A stretch of 64,000 bases of DNA from JBQTII01 sp052387905 (GTDB lineage: Bacteria; Actinomycetota; Actinomycetes; Sporichthyales; Sporichthyaceae). The stretch covers positions 157,606 through 221,605 of the forward strand of contig JBQTIR010000011.1 in NCBI GenBank assembly GCA_052387905.1. The letters run 5' to 3'. Below the pieces are notes generated by a model, which worked only from the letters and a program-made list of their open reading frames with translations, was not told the origin of the DNA and searched no databases. Positions 23,480-32,966 of this stretch are shown piece by piece; position 1 is the first letter of the stretch, and the number at the start of each line of letters is the position of its first letter. Position numbers and translations under genes: made by a program.

Positions 23480-25234
23480 TCAGGAGCCGACGGATTGCGG
23501 GCCCCGGACCAGGCGCCCTGGCAGCGCCCCGGTGCGCTCACCGCCCGCATAGGTCTCGACTCCAGCCACGAAGGTGTGCCGGTAACCGTGGGCAGGCTGC
23601 AGGAACCGGCGCCCACCGGCGGGAAGGTCGTGGTGGATCACCGGGGCGGTCAGCCCGACCTCGTCGAGGTCGATCAGGTTGAGGTCGGCGCGGTAGCCCG
23701 GGGCGAGGACGCCGCGGTCCTGCAGGGCGACGGTGCGCGCGGTGGCGCGGCACTGGCGCTCGACGAGCCACTCGATCGGCAGCCGCCCGCTCGCCCGGTC
23801 CCGGCCCCAGTACGCGAGCAGGTAGGTCGGGAAGCCGCCGTCGCAGATCGTCCCGACGTGCGCGCCGCCGTCGGACAGGCCCGGCACGGCGCAGGGGTGG
23901 ACGAGCATCTCCCGGACCACGTCGAAGTTCCAGTCCAGGTAGTTCGCGGCCGGGATGTAGAGCAGCCCGGTGCCCTCGCCCGCCAGCATCACCTCCAGCG
24001 CCAGCTGCGCCGGGCTGACCCCGGCGGCAGCGGCGCGGGCATCGATCGCGTCGGCGCGCGCCGGCTCGTACTGCGGCGGGTTGCCCAACTCGACCATGCG
24101 ATCGAACAGGGCGACCACGGAGCTGCCGAACTTCGTCGGGTCGGGCGTGCCGGTCCCGGCGGCGAGCAGCCGCTCCCGGAAGCCCGGGTCGCGCAGCGCG
24201 GCGACCTGCTCGGCGTGCGGACGGGCCGCGATATCGGCGAAGACCGGGTTGAACAGGAACGGGTGCAGCGTGGCCTGCAGGCCGAGCATCAGCCCGACCG
24301 CGCGCGGCGCCACCTGCGCGGTCATCTGCACGCCGGCGTCGCGGGCGGCCTGCATCCGCTCCAGGATGTCCAGGACCGGGACCCGCCGATCCGGCCGCGC
24401 GAAGGCCAATGTCTGAAGCAGCGTCAGGGACAGCGGACGCCCGCAGCTGCGGGCGACGCGGTGCACCAGGTCCCACTCGGCGTCGAGGTCGTCGAAGTCC
24501 GAGAGCAGTTGCAGCACACCGGTGCCGGCGCGCGCCAGGGCGCCGGCAATGCCCACCAGCTCCTCGACCTCTGCAGTCAGCGACGGGGTCGGCTCCCCGG
24601 TGCTGGAGCGGTGATTGGTCGAGCGCGACGTGGTGAAGCCGAGCGCGCCGGCCCGGATTCCCTCCTCCACGATCGCCGACATCGCCGCGATGTCCGCGGG
24701 GGTCGCCGGTTCGCCGGCTGCCCCCCGGTCCCCCATCACGTGCACCCGCACCGGGCCGTGCGCGACCTGCGCCGCGAAGTCGACATCGTGCGGCAGCGCC
24801 TCGAGCGCATCGAGGTACTGCGGGAACGACTCCCACGTCCACGGCAACCCCTCGTGCAACGCGGTGCCGGGGATGTCCTCGACGCCTTCCATCAACGCGA
24901 TCAGCCGGTCGTGCTCGCTCGGGTGCACGGGGGCGAAGCCGACCCCGCAGTTGCCGAACACCACCGTGGTCACACCCTGCGGGGAGGACGGCGCGAGCTG
25001 GGAGTCCCAGGTGGCCTGGCCGTCGTAGTGGGTGTGGATGTCAACCCACCCGGGGGCGACCAGCAGCCCGTCGGCATCGATCTCGCGGTGCCCGCGTCCC
25101 TCCAGGCGCCCCACCGCGGCGACCCGCCCGTCGCGGATCGCCACATCGGCGGTGCGCAGCGGGGCACCGGTGCCGTCGGCGAGGGTCCCGCCGCGCACCA
25201 CGACGTCGAAGGGGTGGTCATGTTCGCGGGTCAT
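23480..25234 (-). CDS. N-acyl-D-amino-acid deacylase-like amidohydrolase
   Basis: A metal-dependent amidohydrolase of 584 residues. The N-terminal beta sandwich (FDVVVRGGTLADGTG) is followed by the zinc motif WVDIHTHYDGQATWD (residues about 65-80), SDGGAHVGTICDGGF late in the barrel, and the closing Asp-containing LAPGYRADLNLIDLD. This order is typical of the D-aminoacylase/N-acyl-D-glutamate deacylase group, which releases D-amino acids from acylated forms; the substrate is not certain. The ATG has GGAGG at 6 nt. It begins 13 nt after the Nramp-like transporter, so the two probably form an operon. Confidence 0.84.
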   Translation of the reverse strand: MTREHDHPFDVVVRGGTLADGTGAPLRTADVAIRDGRVAAVGRLEGRGHREIDADGLLVAPGWVDIHTHYDGQATWDSQLAPSSPQGVTTVVFGNCGVGFAPVHPSEHDRLIALMEGVEDIPGTALHEGLPWTWESFPQYLDALEALPHDVDFAAQVAHGPVRVHVMGDRGAAGEPATPADIAAMSAIVEEGIRAGALGFTTSRSTNHRSSTGEPTPSLTAEVEELVGIAGALARAGTGVLQLLSDFDDLDAEWDLVHRVARSCGRPLSLTLLQTLAFARPDRRVPVLDILERMQAARDAGVQMTAQVAPRAVGLMLGLQATLHPFLFNPVFADIAARPHAEQVAALRDPGFRERLLAAGTGTPDPTKFGSSVVALFDRMVELGNPPQYEPARADAIDARAAAAGVSPAQLALEVMLAGEGTGLLYIPAANYLDWNFDVVREMLVHPCAVPGLSDGGAHVGTICDGGFPTYLLAYWGRDRASGRLPIEWLVERQCRATARTVALQDRGVLAPGYRADLNLIDLDEVGLTAPVIHHDLPAGGRRFLQPAHGYRHTFVAGVETYAGGERTGALPGRLVRGPQSVGS

Positions 25235-25247
25235 CGAACGCCTCCGC

Positions 25248-26783
25248 TCAGAAGGTGATCAGCGGGGAGCCGCTGCTCTTCTCGACGATGAAGTTGAGGA
25301 AGAAGAAGCCGAAGAACAGTGTGTTGGCGACCAAGGCACCGTAGACCCACTTCGGCGGCCGAGCCGGTCGCGGCAACTTCGAGTTCAGGTACATGATCGC
25401 GAACGGGAAGATCAGCGCGCCGGCGTTGGCCACGTTGGCCGAGTACTGGATCAGAGTCGCCGGCTGGGTCAGCGTGGTGATGTACCCGATGGTCACCAGC
25501 AGGACGACCATGAAGGGGAAGTAGAAACGCCGCAGGTCGCCCCCGCTGGCTCGGTTCAACGCGGGGCTGATGTTCGCGGCGTCGGTGGCGTTGCGCACCA
25601 AGGCTTCGAAGATGCCGAGCTGGGTGTCGAAGAAGATCAGGAACCCGATGAACAGCGTGGCATAGAAGAGCCAGCGGCCGTACTCGGCGCCGAGCACGGT
25701 GGCGGCGAACGTGTCGACGTTGGCCGCGGTCGGCGAGGTCCCGGACGATGCCGCCAGGTGGAACATCAGAATGGTGGGCAGGAGCATCCCGATGATCGCC
25801 CCGGGCAGGAAGACCCCGTACATGTCCAGGCGCAGCAGGCGCATCCAGCGCGTCCAGCGGGCCGCGTTGAGCTCGTTGTCGGGGAAGGCGAAGCCGACGG
25901 TCCGCACCGTGCACCTGCCGCCGCGCACGCCGGTCAGCGCGCCGACCCGGTGGCCCATGCCGTAGCCCTTGTCCCGGTAGTGGCTCATGAAGAACCAGTT
26001 CAGTCCGGCAGCCAGGGCGGTGAACCCGGCGAGCGCGCCGAGGTTGGTCGCGGACACCCCGTCGGGCGGCATCGCCGGGGTGACCAGGCCGCGGACGCCC
26101 TCCCACCACACCGAGGCGGGCACGACGAGGATGCACAGGATCAGCAGGAACGACAGCTGCACGGTGATCAACGTGGCGTTGATCAGCTCCATGCCCCGGG
26201 TGATCCGGCGGAAGGTGAGCGTGAGCACCAACACTGCCCCGAGCAGGGCGAAGGTCAGCAGATTCACGCGGCCCGAGTCGGCCGGCGTGGCGACGCGTCC
26301 TTCCACGAGGGCGAACAGCCCCTTGGCGGCGGCTTTGGCCCACCCGCCGAGGATGAATGCGAAGAAGATCGCGAACAGCGACAACGGCACCCACAACAGC
26401 CGCCCCGGGGGCACCCGGGCGAATCCGACCACCGGCACCTCGCCGGTCGCGATCACGTACCGGCCGAGCTCGACGTTGTAGATGGTCTGCAGCACTGCCG
26501 CGACGGTGATGATCCAGCCGATCCCGATGAAACCGAACTGCCCGACCGTGAGCGGGCCCAGCAGCCACTCACCGCCGCCGATGGCGACCCCCAGTGCGAT
26601 CACTGACGGGCCGAGCGCGTACCGCAGGATCTCTCGGCGGCCGACCTGCGGTACCCCCCACACCTCCTCCGGAGTCGGCAGGTCCGCCATCTCCAGCGGC
26701 GGGCGGGACACCCCGAGCGGGAAGGTCCCGGCCGGCGGGGCGTCATCAGGCGGGGAGACTGAGGGGTCCAGAACCTGGCTCAT
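25248..26783 (-). CDS. Nramp-like integral membrane transporter with atypical TM1
   Basis: About 511 residues with roughly 11-12 hydrophobic helices. The first reads LGPSVIALGVAIGGGEWLLGP, similar to a group of Nramp-superfamily proteins often annotated as divalent-metal transporters. The canonical metal-binding DPGN of TM1 is absent, so metal transport should not be assumed. The ATG at 26781-26783 is chosen because the upstream open frame has no hydrophobic or family-like sequence. Cotranscription with the D-aminoacylase-like gene suggests import of an amino-acid-like or metal substrate for that enzyme. Confidence 0.7.
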   Translation of the reverse strand: MSQVLDPSVSPPDDAPPAGTFPLGVSRPPLEMADLPTPEEVWGVPQVGRREILRYALGPSVIALGVAIGGGEWLLGPLTVGQFGFIGIGWIITVAAVLQTIYNVELGRYVIATGEVPVVGFARVPPGRLLWVPLSLFAIFFAFILGGWAKAAAKGLFALVEGRVATPADSGRVNLLTFALLGAVLVLTLTFRRITRGMELINATLITVQLSFLLILCILVVPASVWWEGVRGLVTPAMPPDGVSATNLGALAGFTALAAGLNWFFMSHYRDKGYGMGHRVGALTGVRGGRCTVRTVGFAFPDNELNAARWTRWMRLLRLDMYGVFLPGAIIGMLLPTILMFHLAASSGTSPTAANVDTFAATVLGAEYGRWLFYATLFIGFLIFFDTQLGIFEALVRNATDAANISPALNRASGGDLRRFYFPFMVVLLVTIGYITTLTQPATLIQYSANVANAGALIFPFAIMYLNSKLPRPARPPKWVYGALVANTLFFGFFFLNFIVEKSSGSPLITF

Positions 26784-26918
26784 CGCGCTCTCCTGACGGG
26801 TCAGCAGTTGCGGGGCCTGATCAATCTGCCGTCCAACCCCGAGCGGGCGCCAGACCTGCACACGCCCATGCGTCGCACCCGCTACAGATGGCGAAGGTGT
26901 GGGCCGCCGGCCAACGAG

Positions 26919-29900
26919 CTATCCGGCGGCGAGCCCGGCCGCAAGCCGGGCGACGTGGCCGGTGGCGCCGATCGCGTCGTACTCGCCGGCGGCACGTTCG
27001 AGCTGCCGCGGGTCCTCGCTCAGCCGGGCTCCCTGCTCGGCCAGGAAGGCGGTGTAGGTCCTCGCGCCGATCTCGGCGGCGATGGCCGAACCGGTCGCGA
27101 CCGCCGCGCGGGCGGCGTCCAGATCGGCCGCCTGCGCGGCGGTCTTGCGCAGGACGCGGGCATGGACCGCCCGGGTCAGGCACCCGTAGACCCGGGCACC
27201 CTGGCGGTCGGCGACCGCGACCGCCTCGTCTGCGGCGGCCCGCGCCGACTCCGCGTCCGCCAGCGCCAGGTGGGTGCGGGCCAGGTGGGCGAGCAGGCTC
27301 GACTCCTCCTGCAGACCGGAGCGGTGCTTGCGGGCCTGGGCGAGCGCGTCGGTGAAAACCGTGGCCGCCTCGTCTGCCGAGCCGCGCAGCAGCAGCACGA
27401 CTCCGAGGGCCTGCCGCGCCCGGATTGCCGCGGTCAGGTTGCCGGAGTCGGTCGCCAGCGCGTGTGCCTGCCGGGCCGCCGTTGCTGCTTTGTCGAGATC
27501 GTTCTGATTTCCCGTCAGGTCAGCCAGGTAGGCGCGCTGGGCGAGGTTCCAGGACTGCCACTCCGCCACCGGCCGCTTCTGGAACAGCGCGTCCGCATGT
27601 TCCACCTTCTGCCGCGCCTCAACGAGCCGGCCGGCGGACATCAGCAGCATCGACTGCATGAACACCGCGCTGTCATGGACGCTGTAGCCGAACTGTGCCA
27701 TGCCTGTGCGGACGTCGCCTTCGCACAGCGCAAAGAGTTCCTCGAGCAGCGCGAGCCCCGCACCCGGCGGACCGGTGTAGGACAACGCCAAACACATCCC
27801 GAAACGCGCCGGGGCCCGTAGGCCGGGCTCACCGATTTGATCGCTGTACCGACACGCCTCTCGGTAGGAGGCAACGCTGCCGGTCCCGTCGCCGCCCATG
27901 ACCCGGGCGACCCCGTCGGCGATCGACAACCCGGAAAGCAGGCCCGGTTCCTGCAGGCGTTGCGCGACCGGACGGGCCTCGGCGAAGAGCTGCTCGGTTT
28001 CGGCGCTGTCCATGCCGGTGCGGGCGCCCAGGCGCAGCAGCAGCGTCCGCGCGCGCACGCCGAGCGCGAGAACGTCCTCGGTCTCCGGCAGGCCACGCAG
28101 GTGGTCGATGACCGAACGGAACTGCCGCATGGCCTCATCGAAGTTGCCGTACATCGCGCGGATCCCGGCCCGCAACTGCCAGCGCGCCGCCTCCAGCGGC
28201 TCGCCCGCCGCCTCGAAGTGGCGGGCGACCAGCGCGGCGTTCTCCTCCTCCCGGCTGGGGTCCGAGCCGGGCACGGCGAGCGCGACCGCATGGTGCACCC
28301 GCCGGCGGGCGGCGCCGAGGAGCGTGCCGTAAGCGACCTCCTGGGTGAGGGGGTGCCAGAACCGGTACTCACCCGGCGTCTCGGTCTCCTGGACAAGCTC
28401 CGCGGCGCGCAGCGCGTGCAGGCCGTCGAGCAGTTCGACATCGCTCAGCCCGCTGACGTGCAGCAGCACCGCCTCGGAGAAAACCCGTCCGATCACCGCG
28501 GCCGCCTGCAGGATCGCCTTCTCCCGGCTGCCGAGCCGGTCGATCCGGGCCGCGAGGACGGCCTGCACCGTCGGCGGCACGCGTAAGTCCTCGAGCGGGC
28601 GGGTGAGGGCGTACGCACCGGGCTCGCCGCGGACGAAGCCGCCGTCCACCAACCCGCGGACGAGCTCCTCGGCGAAGAACGGGTTGCCCCCCGCCCGCAC
28701 GCACAGGGCTTCGGTGAGCGTTGCCATCTCCGGTCCCGGGCCGAGCCGGGCCGCTATCAGTTCCCCGACCGCTCGGTCGTCCAGCGGTGCGAGCGGGAGC
28801 TGGCGGTAGTAGGAGTGATTGGTCCAGGGCGCGACGAACTCCGGACGGAAGTTCACCACCAACATCGTCCGGCTGCCGGGGAACGACGGCAGCCAGGCAT
28901 GCAGGAACGCCACGCTCTCGGCGTCGAACAGGTGCAGATCCTCGAGCAGGAACAGCACGGCCTGCTCCTGTGAGCGCTTCTGGGTCACCCGGCGCAGCAC
29001 GTCGAGCATCCGCCGGCGGCGGGCGTCCGCGCCGAGCTGCGGCACCGGTATCGCCGGATCGGGAACGGCGAGGAAGTCGAAGACCAGCGCGAGCTCGGGC
29101 TCCAGGCCCGGGTCGAGCGCGAGGACGCGGGTCGCGACCTTCGCCCGCACCTGCGCCGCGGTGTCCTCGGAGGTGACCAGGAAGTAGTTCCGGAACAGCC
29201 CGACGATGGGCAGCAGAGCCACCTCGCGGGCGTGGGAGACCCCCGCCGTGCGGCGCACGACGAAGCCACTGGTCTCGGCGTACGACGCCAGTTCCTCACA
29301 GAGCCGACTCTTGCCCGCGCCGGCCTCCCCGACCAACCCGACGACCTGGGCGTTGCCGTGGCGCGCCCGGTCGAGCGCCGCCTGCAGGGTCGCAAGTTCT
29401 TCGTCGCGGCCCACCAGGCGGGTGGAGCCCGCCGGACGCGGGGCAACGCCCGGCCCGTCCTGGAGCACGAACACGCGGAGCGGGTCCTGCGCGCCCTTGA
29501 CCGTCATCTCACCCCGGTCCAGAACCGGGAACTGACCGGCGACGAGCGCCGCGGTGTAGGCGCTCAGGTTCACCGTCCCGACCTCGGCGAGCCCTTCCAT
29601 CCGTTGCGCCAGCCCCACGGTGTGCCCGATGGCGGTGTACCCGGCGCCGCCGACGGCACCGGCCACGACCTCGCCGGAGTTCAGCCCCACCCGCACGCCG
29701 AGCTCCAGGCGGTGCCGGGCCCGCACGCCCTCGGCGTACCCGCGGGCGTCGGCGACCAGCCGCAGCGCGGCCAGGCAGGCCCGGCGCGCATGGTCCTCCT
29801 GCGCGACCGGAGCCCCGAACAGGGCCATCACCCCGTCGCCGGTGAACTTGTCCACCGTCCCACCGACGTGCTCGACGGCCTCGCGGCACAGCGCGACCAG

Positions 29901-30215
29901 GCCCTCCATGATTTGCGCCCACTCGTCCGGGTCCAGACTCTCCGCCAGGTCCATCGAACGGGCGACGTCGGCGAACAGCACCGTGACCTGTTTGCGTTCG
30001 CCTTCCGGCGGCGACAAGGCCGGCGCAGATCCGGACGCCGCGAAAGCCGTCTCCGCTGGTCCGAGCGAGGCACCGCAATCGGCACAGAACTTCGCCGCTA
30101 CCCCCACCGGCTCGCCGCACGCGGGGCAGCACCGTGCCAACGCCGCGCCGCACTCGCTGCAGAACTTCGCCCCCGCCCGGTGCTTCGAGTCGCAGGCCGG
30201 GCACGCGGCGCTCAC
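26919..30215 (-). CDS. adenylate/guanylate cyclase-domain protein with AAA ATPase and TPR-like repeats
   Basis: A protein of about 1098 residues. Two zinc ribbons open it (CPACDSKHRAGAKFCSECG, CPACGEPVGVAAKFCADCG). A class III cyclase domain follows (about 75-245) with both metal Asp positions, in LFADVARSMDLA and KFTGDGVMALFGAP. Next is an ATPase with Walker A GEAGAGKSRLCEEL (about 290) and a Walker-B-like FLLEDLHLFD, then helical TPR-like repeats to the end. Such proteins are signalling ATPases of the AfsR/MalT-like STAND type; whether the cyclase is active is unknown. The GTG at 30213-30215 is preferred; a start at 30296 is possible. It inserts between coaBC and metK. Confidence 0.85.
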   Translation of the reverse strand: MSAACPACDSKHRAGAKFCSECGAALARCCPACGEPVGVAAKFCADCGASLGPAETAFAASGSAPALSPPEGERKQVTVLFADVARSMDLAESLDPDEWAQIMEGLVALCREAVEHVGGTVDKFTGDGVMALFGAPVAQEDHARRACLAALRLVADARGYAEGVRARHRLELGVRVGLNSGEVVAGAVGGAGYTAIGHTVGLAQRMEGLAEVGTVNLSAYTAALVAGQFPVLDRGEMTVKGAQDPLRVFVLQDGPGVAPRPAGSTRLVGRDEELATLQAALDRARHGNAQVVGLVGEAGAGKSRLCEELASYAETSGFVVRRTAGVSHAREVALLPIVGLFRNYFLVTSEDTAAQVRAKVATRVLALDPGLEPELALVFDFLAVPDPAIPVPQLGADARRRRMLDVLRRVTQKRSQEQAVLFLLEDLHLFDAESVAFLHAWLPSFPGSRTMLVVNFRPEFVAPWTNHSYYRQLPLAPLDDRAVGELIAARLGPGPEMATLTEALCVRAGGNPFFAEELVRGLVDGGFVRGEPGAYALTRPLEDLRVPPTVQAVLAARIDRLGSREKAILQAAAVIGRVFSEAVLLHVSGLSDVELLDGLHALRAAELVQETETPGEYRFWHPLTQEVAYGTLLGAARRRVHHAVALAVPGSDPSREEENAALVARHFEAAGEPLEAARWQLRAGIRAMYGNFDEAMRQFRSVIDHLRGLPETEDVLALGVRARTLLLRLGARTGMDSAETEQLFAEARPVAQRLQEPGLLSGLSIADGVARVMGGDGTGSVASYREACRYSDQIGEPGLRAPARFGMCLALSYTGPPGAGLALLEELFALCEGDVRTGMAQFGYSVHDSAVFMQSMLLMSAGRLVEARQKVEHADALFQKRPVAEWQSWNLAQRAYLADLTGNQNDLDKAATAARQAHALATDSGNLTAAIRARQALGVVLLLRGSADEAATVFTDALAQARKHRSGLQEESSLLAHLARTHLALADAESARAAADEAVAVADRQGARVYGCLTRAVHARVLRKTAAQAADLDAARAAVATGSAIAAEIGARTYTAFLAEQGARLSEDPRQLERAAGEYDAIGATGHVARLAAGLAAG

Positions 30216-30303
30216 GTGCGGACCCGAACCCGAGGCGGCATGGCCGATAGCGAAGCGGACGGCGCATCGACCGTCAACGCCCCGCGCGGAGCGCATCCAG
30301 CAG

Positions 30304-31539
30304 TCAGTCAGCGAGGCGGGCGAGCGCGAGATCCCAGACGACGTCGGCCAGGGCCGCCTTGAGCCCGCGGGGGACCTGGGTCGTCGAGCCGTCCAGGCCC
30401 AGGATCACGGCGGCGTTGTCGGGGGCGCCGAACGTGAGGGACTCCCCTACCTCGTTGACCACGAGCAGGTCGCACCGTTTGCGGGCCAGCTTGGCGCGGC
30501 CGTGCTCCAGCACCGACCCGCTGCCGTCCCCGGTCTCGGCGGCGAAGCCCACGATCACCTGGCCGGGGCGGCTTCGCTCCGCGCACAACTCGGCCAGCAC
30601 ATCGGGATTGCGGACCAACGCGACGGGCGCCGGATCGGCGTCGGACTTCTTGATCTTGGCGTCAACTCGCTGCGCCGGCCGGAAATCGGCCACGGCCGCG
30701 CACATGACGACCACGTCGGCGTCGGTCGCGGCCTCGCGCACCGCGGCCCGCAGGTCCAGGGCGCTGCCGACCCGGACCACCTTGGCACCGGCCGGGTCGG
30801 GCAGGTCGACGTTGGCCGCGACCAGGGTGACCTCGGCGCCGCGGGCAATCGCGGTTTCGGCCAGCGCGTAACCCTGCCGTCCGGTCGAGCGGTTGCCGAG
30901 GAAGCGCACCGGGTCCAACGGTTCGCGGGTGCCACCGGCGGAAACGACCACGCGGCGTCCGGTCAGATCCGCCGCCGACCCGCCGCGCGCGAGCAGGCGC
31001 AGCGCGGCGGCGTGGATGGCCGCGGCTTCAGGCAGCCGGCCCGGTCCGGTGTCGGCGCCGGTGAGCCGGCCCGAGGCCGGGTCGAGCACGATCGCCCCAC
31101 GGCGCCGCAAGGTGGCCACGTTCTCCACCGTGGCCGGGTGCTCCCACATCTCGGTGTGCATCGCGGGCGCGAACAACACCGGGCAGCGGGCGGTCAGCAG
31201 CGTCGCGGTGAGCAGGTCGTCCGCGCGCCCGCCGGCGGCCCGCGCAAGCAGGTCCGCGGTGGCGGGAGCGACGACGACGAGGTCGGCCTGCTGGCCGAGC
31301 CGCACGTGCGGGACCTCGTGCACCTCGTCCCAGACCGAGTTCGAGACCGCCTTGCCCGATAGTGCCGCCCAGGTGGCCGCTCCGACGAACTTCAGCGCGG
31401 CCTCGGTCGGGATGACCCGGACGTCGGCGCCGTCCTCGGTGAAGCGGCGCAGGAGTTCACAGGCCTTGTACGCAGCAATGCCGCCGGCCACCCCGAGAAC
31501 GATCCGGGGTCGGTCGGCGGCAGCGGCCACTACAGGCAT
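30304..31539 (-). CDS. coaBC: bifunctional phosphopantothenoylcysteine decarboxylase/synthetase
   Basis: Two steps of coenzyme A synthesis. Residues 1-185 are the FMN decarboxylase CoaC (LGVAGGIAAYKACELLR, the His in HVRLGQQADLVVVAPATADLL, and FAPAMHTEMW). Residues 190-411 are the CTP-dependent ligase CoaB (VVVSAGGTREPLDPVRFLGN, MCAAVADFRP, KIKK). The ATG at 31537-31539 gives the expected 411 residues. It follows rpoZ by 8 nt, a standard gmk-rpoZ-coaBC order. Confidence 0.97.
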   Translation of the reverse strand: MPVVAAAADRPRIVLGVAGGIAAYKACELLRRFTEDGADVRVIPTEAALKFVGAATWAALSGKAVSNSVWDEVHEVPHVRLGQQADLVVVAPATADLLARAAGGRADDLLTATLLTARCPVLFAPAMHTEMWEHPATVENVATLRRRGAIVLDPASGRLTGADTGPGRLPEAAAIHAAALRLLARGGSAADLTGRRVVVSAGGTREPLDPVRFLGNRSTGRQGYALAETAIARGAEVTLVAANVDLPDPAGAKVVRVGSALDLRAAVREAATDADVVVMCAAVADFRPAQRVDAKIKKSDADPAPVALVRNPDVLAELCAERSRPGQVIVGFAAETGDGSGSVLEHGRAKLARKRCDLLVVNEVGESLTFGAPDNAAVILGLDGSTTQVPRGLKAALADVVWDLALARLAD

Positions 31540-31547
31540 GCCCGTGC

Positions 31548-31820
31548 TCAGACGGTGGTGGGCTCGAGGGGCTCGGCGGTCAGCAGACCGGCGTTGATCT
31601 CGCGCATCGCGATCGAGAGCGGCTTCTCGTGCACGTGGGTCTCCACGAGCGGGCCGACGTACTCCAGCAGGCCCTCGGAGAGCTGGGAGTAGTAGGCGTT
31701 GATCTGGCGTGCGCGCTTGGCCGCGTACGAGACCAGTCCGTACTTGGAGTCGGTCGCTTCGAGCAGCTCGTCGATCGGGGGGTTGGTGATGCCCTCGGGC
31801 GAGGCGAAGGTTCCAGACAC
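31548..31820 (-). CDS. rpoZ: RNA polymerase omega subunit
   Basis: Assists folding and assembly of the beta' subunit of RNA polymerase. A 90-residue protein with ITNPPIDELLEATDSKYGLVSY (conserved start of omega) and AAKRARQINAYYSQL (conserved RARQI helix), ending in an actinobacterial extension. GTG start. The neighbours gmk and coaBC are the usual ones. Confidence 0.96.
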   Translation of the reverse strand: MSGTFASPEGITNPPIDELLEATDSKYGLVSYAAKRARQINAYYSQLSEGLLEYVGPLVETHVHEKPLSIAMREINAGLLTAEPLEPTTV

Positions 31821-31849
31821 GAAGCACGCCTTTCACTGAATTGCGCAGG

Positions 31850-32440
31850 TCAGACGTCCGGCGCTCGGGTCAAGGCTAACAGCTCGGCGACCACATCCTG
31901 GACGGAGGTGTTCACCAGCGTGATGTCGAATTCGGCTTCGGCGGCCAGTTCCTCGCGGGCGACGACCAGCCGGGCCTCGATCACGTCGGCCGCCTCGGTG
32001 CCCCGCCCGGTGAGGCGGCGCACCAGCTCGTCCCAGCTCGGCGGAGCCAGGAAGACCAGCAGCGCCTCCGGCATCGCCTCCTTGACCTGCCGGGCGCCCT
32101 TGAGCTCGAGTTCGAGCAGGACCGGTTCGCCCTGGGCCAGCCGGTCGAGCACCGGCAGCTTCGGGGTGCCGTAGAGGTTCCCGGCGAACTCCGCCCACTC
32201 CAGCAGGTCACCGGCGGCGACCATCGCTTCGAACTCGGCCCGATCGGTGAAGTAGTAATGGACCCCGTGGGTCTCCCCCGGACGCGGGAACCGGGTCGTC
32301 ACCGAGACCGAGAGCCACAGGTCCGGCTCGGCGGAGCGCAGGTGATTGAGCATCGTCGACTTGCCGACCCCGGAGGGACCGGAGAGCACCAGCAGGCGCG
32401 GACGGTTGCCGCTGCGTGCGGAAGTCCCGGAAGTCACCAC
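31850..32440 (-). CDS. gmk: guanylate kinase
   Basis: Phosphorylates GMP to GDP. P-loop LSGPSGVGKSTMLNHL near the N-terminus, GMP-binding SVTTRFPRPGETHGVHYYF and the lid region GRGTE are present; about 196 residues. Two adjacent GTG codons at 32440 and 32437 are possible starts after a GAAGG; the open frame continues to 32503 without homology. It lies 31 bp downstream of mihF. Confidence 0.96.
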   Translation of the reverse strand: MVTSGTSARSGNRPRLLVLSGPSGVGKSTMLNHLRSAEPDLWLSVSVTTRFPRPGETHGVHYYFTDRAEFEAMVAAGDLLEWAEFAGNLYGTPKLPVLDRLAQGEPVLLELELKGARQVKEAMPEALLVFLAPPSWDELVRRLTGRGTEAADVIEARLVVAREELAAEAEFDITLVNTSVQDVVAELLALTRAPDV

Positions 32441-32471
32441 GTTGCCTTCGACTGACGGGCGCGGATCGTGG

Positions 32472-32786
32472 TCAGGCGCCGAAGTCGCGTTGCAGGGCGG
32501 CAATCTGGTTGGTCCCCAGTCCCCGGACCCGGCGGGTCTCGGAAATGCCGAGGCGCTCCATCGTCTGCTTGGCGCGGACCTTGCCGACGCCGGGCATCGA
32601 CTCCAGCAGGGCCGAGACCTTCATCTTGCCGACGATCTCGTTGTTCTGGCCCTCCTTGATGACCTCGGCCAAGGTGGCGCCGCCGTGCTTGAGCCGGTTC
32701 TTCACCTCGGCACGTTCCCGCCGCGCGATCGCGGCCTTTGCCAGTGCGGCAGCACGCTGCTCGGGAGTCAGCGGGGGAAGAGCCAC
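32472..32786 (-). CDS. mihF: actinobacterial integration host factor mIHF
   Basis: Nucleoid-associated DNA-binding protein specific to actinobacteria, unrelated in fold to proteobacterial IHF. The 104-residue sequence has the basic N-terminal helix LTPEQRAAALAKAAIARRERAEVKNRLKHG-type region and the helix-two-turn-helix MPGVGKVRAKQTMERLGISETRRVRGLG. The start is GTG at 32784-32786 (VALPPLTPEQ). It is essential in mycobacteria. A plausible promoter lies about 85-115 bp upstream. Confidence 0.96.
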   Translation of the reverse strand: MALPPLTPEQRAAALAKAAIARRERAEVKNRLKHGGATLAEVIKEGQNNEIVGKMKVSALLESMPGVGKVRAKQTMERLGISETRRVRGLGTNQIAALQRDFGA

Positions 32787-32871
32787 GGCCAGGTCACCTC
32801 GACATCGTTCGAACGGACACACGATCAGGGGGTTTCATCAGCCGCTGGCGGCCGATGAGCTACGACGGTTG

Positions 32872-32901
32872 AACCTAGCGACATCGGACGGGACCGGGCA
32901 A
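32872..32901 (-). promoter_or_regulatory. putative promoter of mihF-gmk-rpoZ-coaBC
   Basis: Minus-strand TTGCCC (plus 32896-32901), an 18-bp spacer, and TAGGTT (plus 32872-32877) fit a housekeeping actinobacterial promoter. The expected transcript would have a leader of roughly 80 nt before mihF. Confidence 0.42.
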
Positions 32902-32966
32902 CGCGAGGGTTGAGGCTCCCCCGCCGACGGGAGCGGGAAGCACCGTCGAAGGATGGGGCGCTGACG

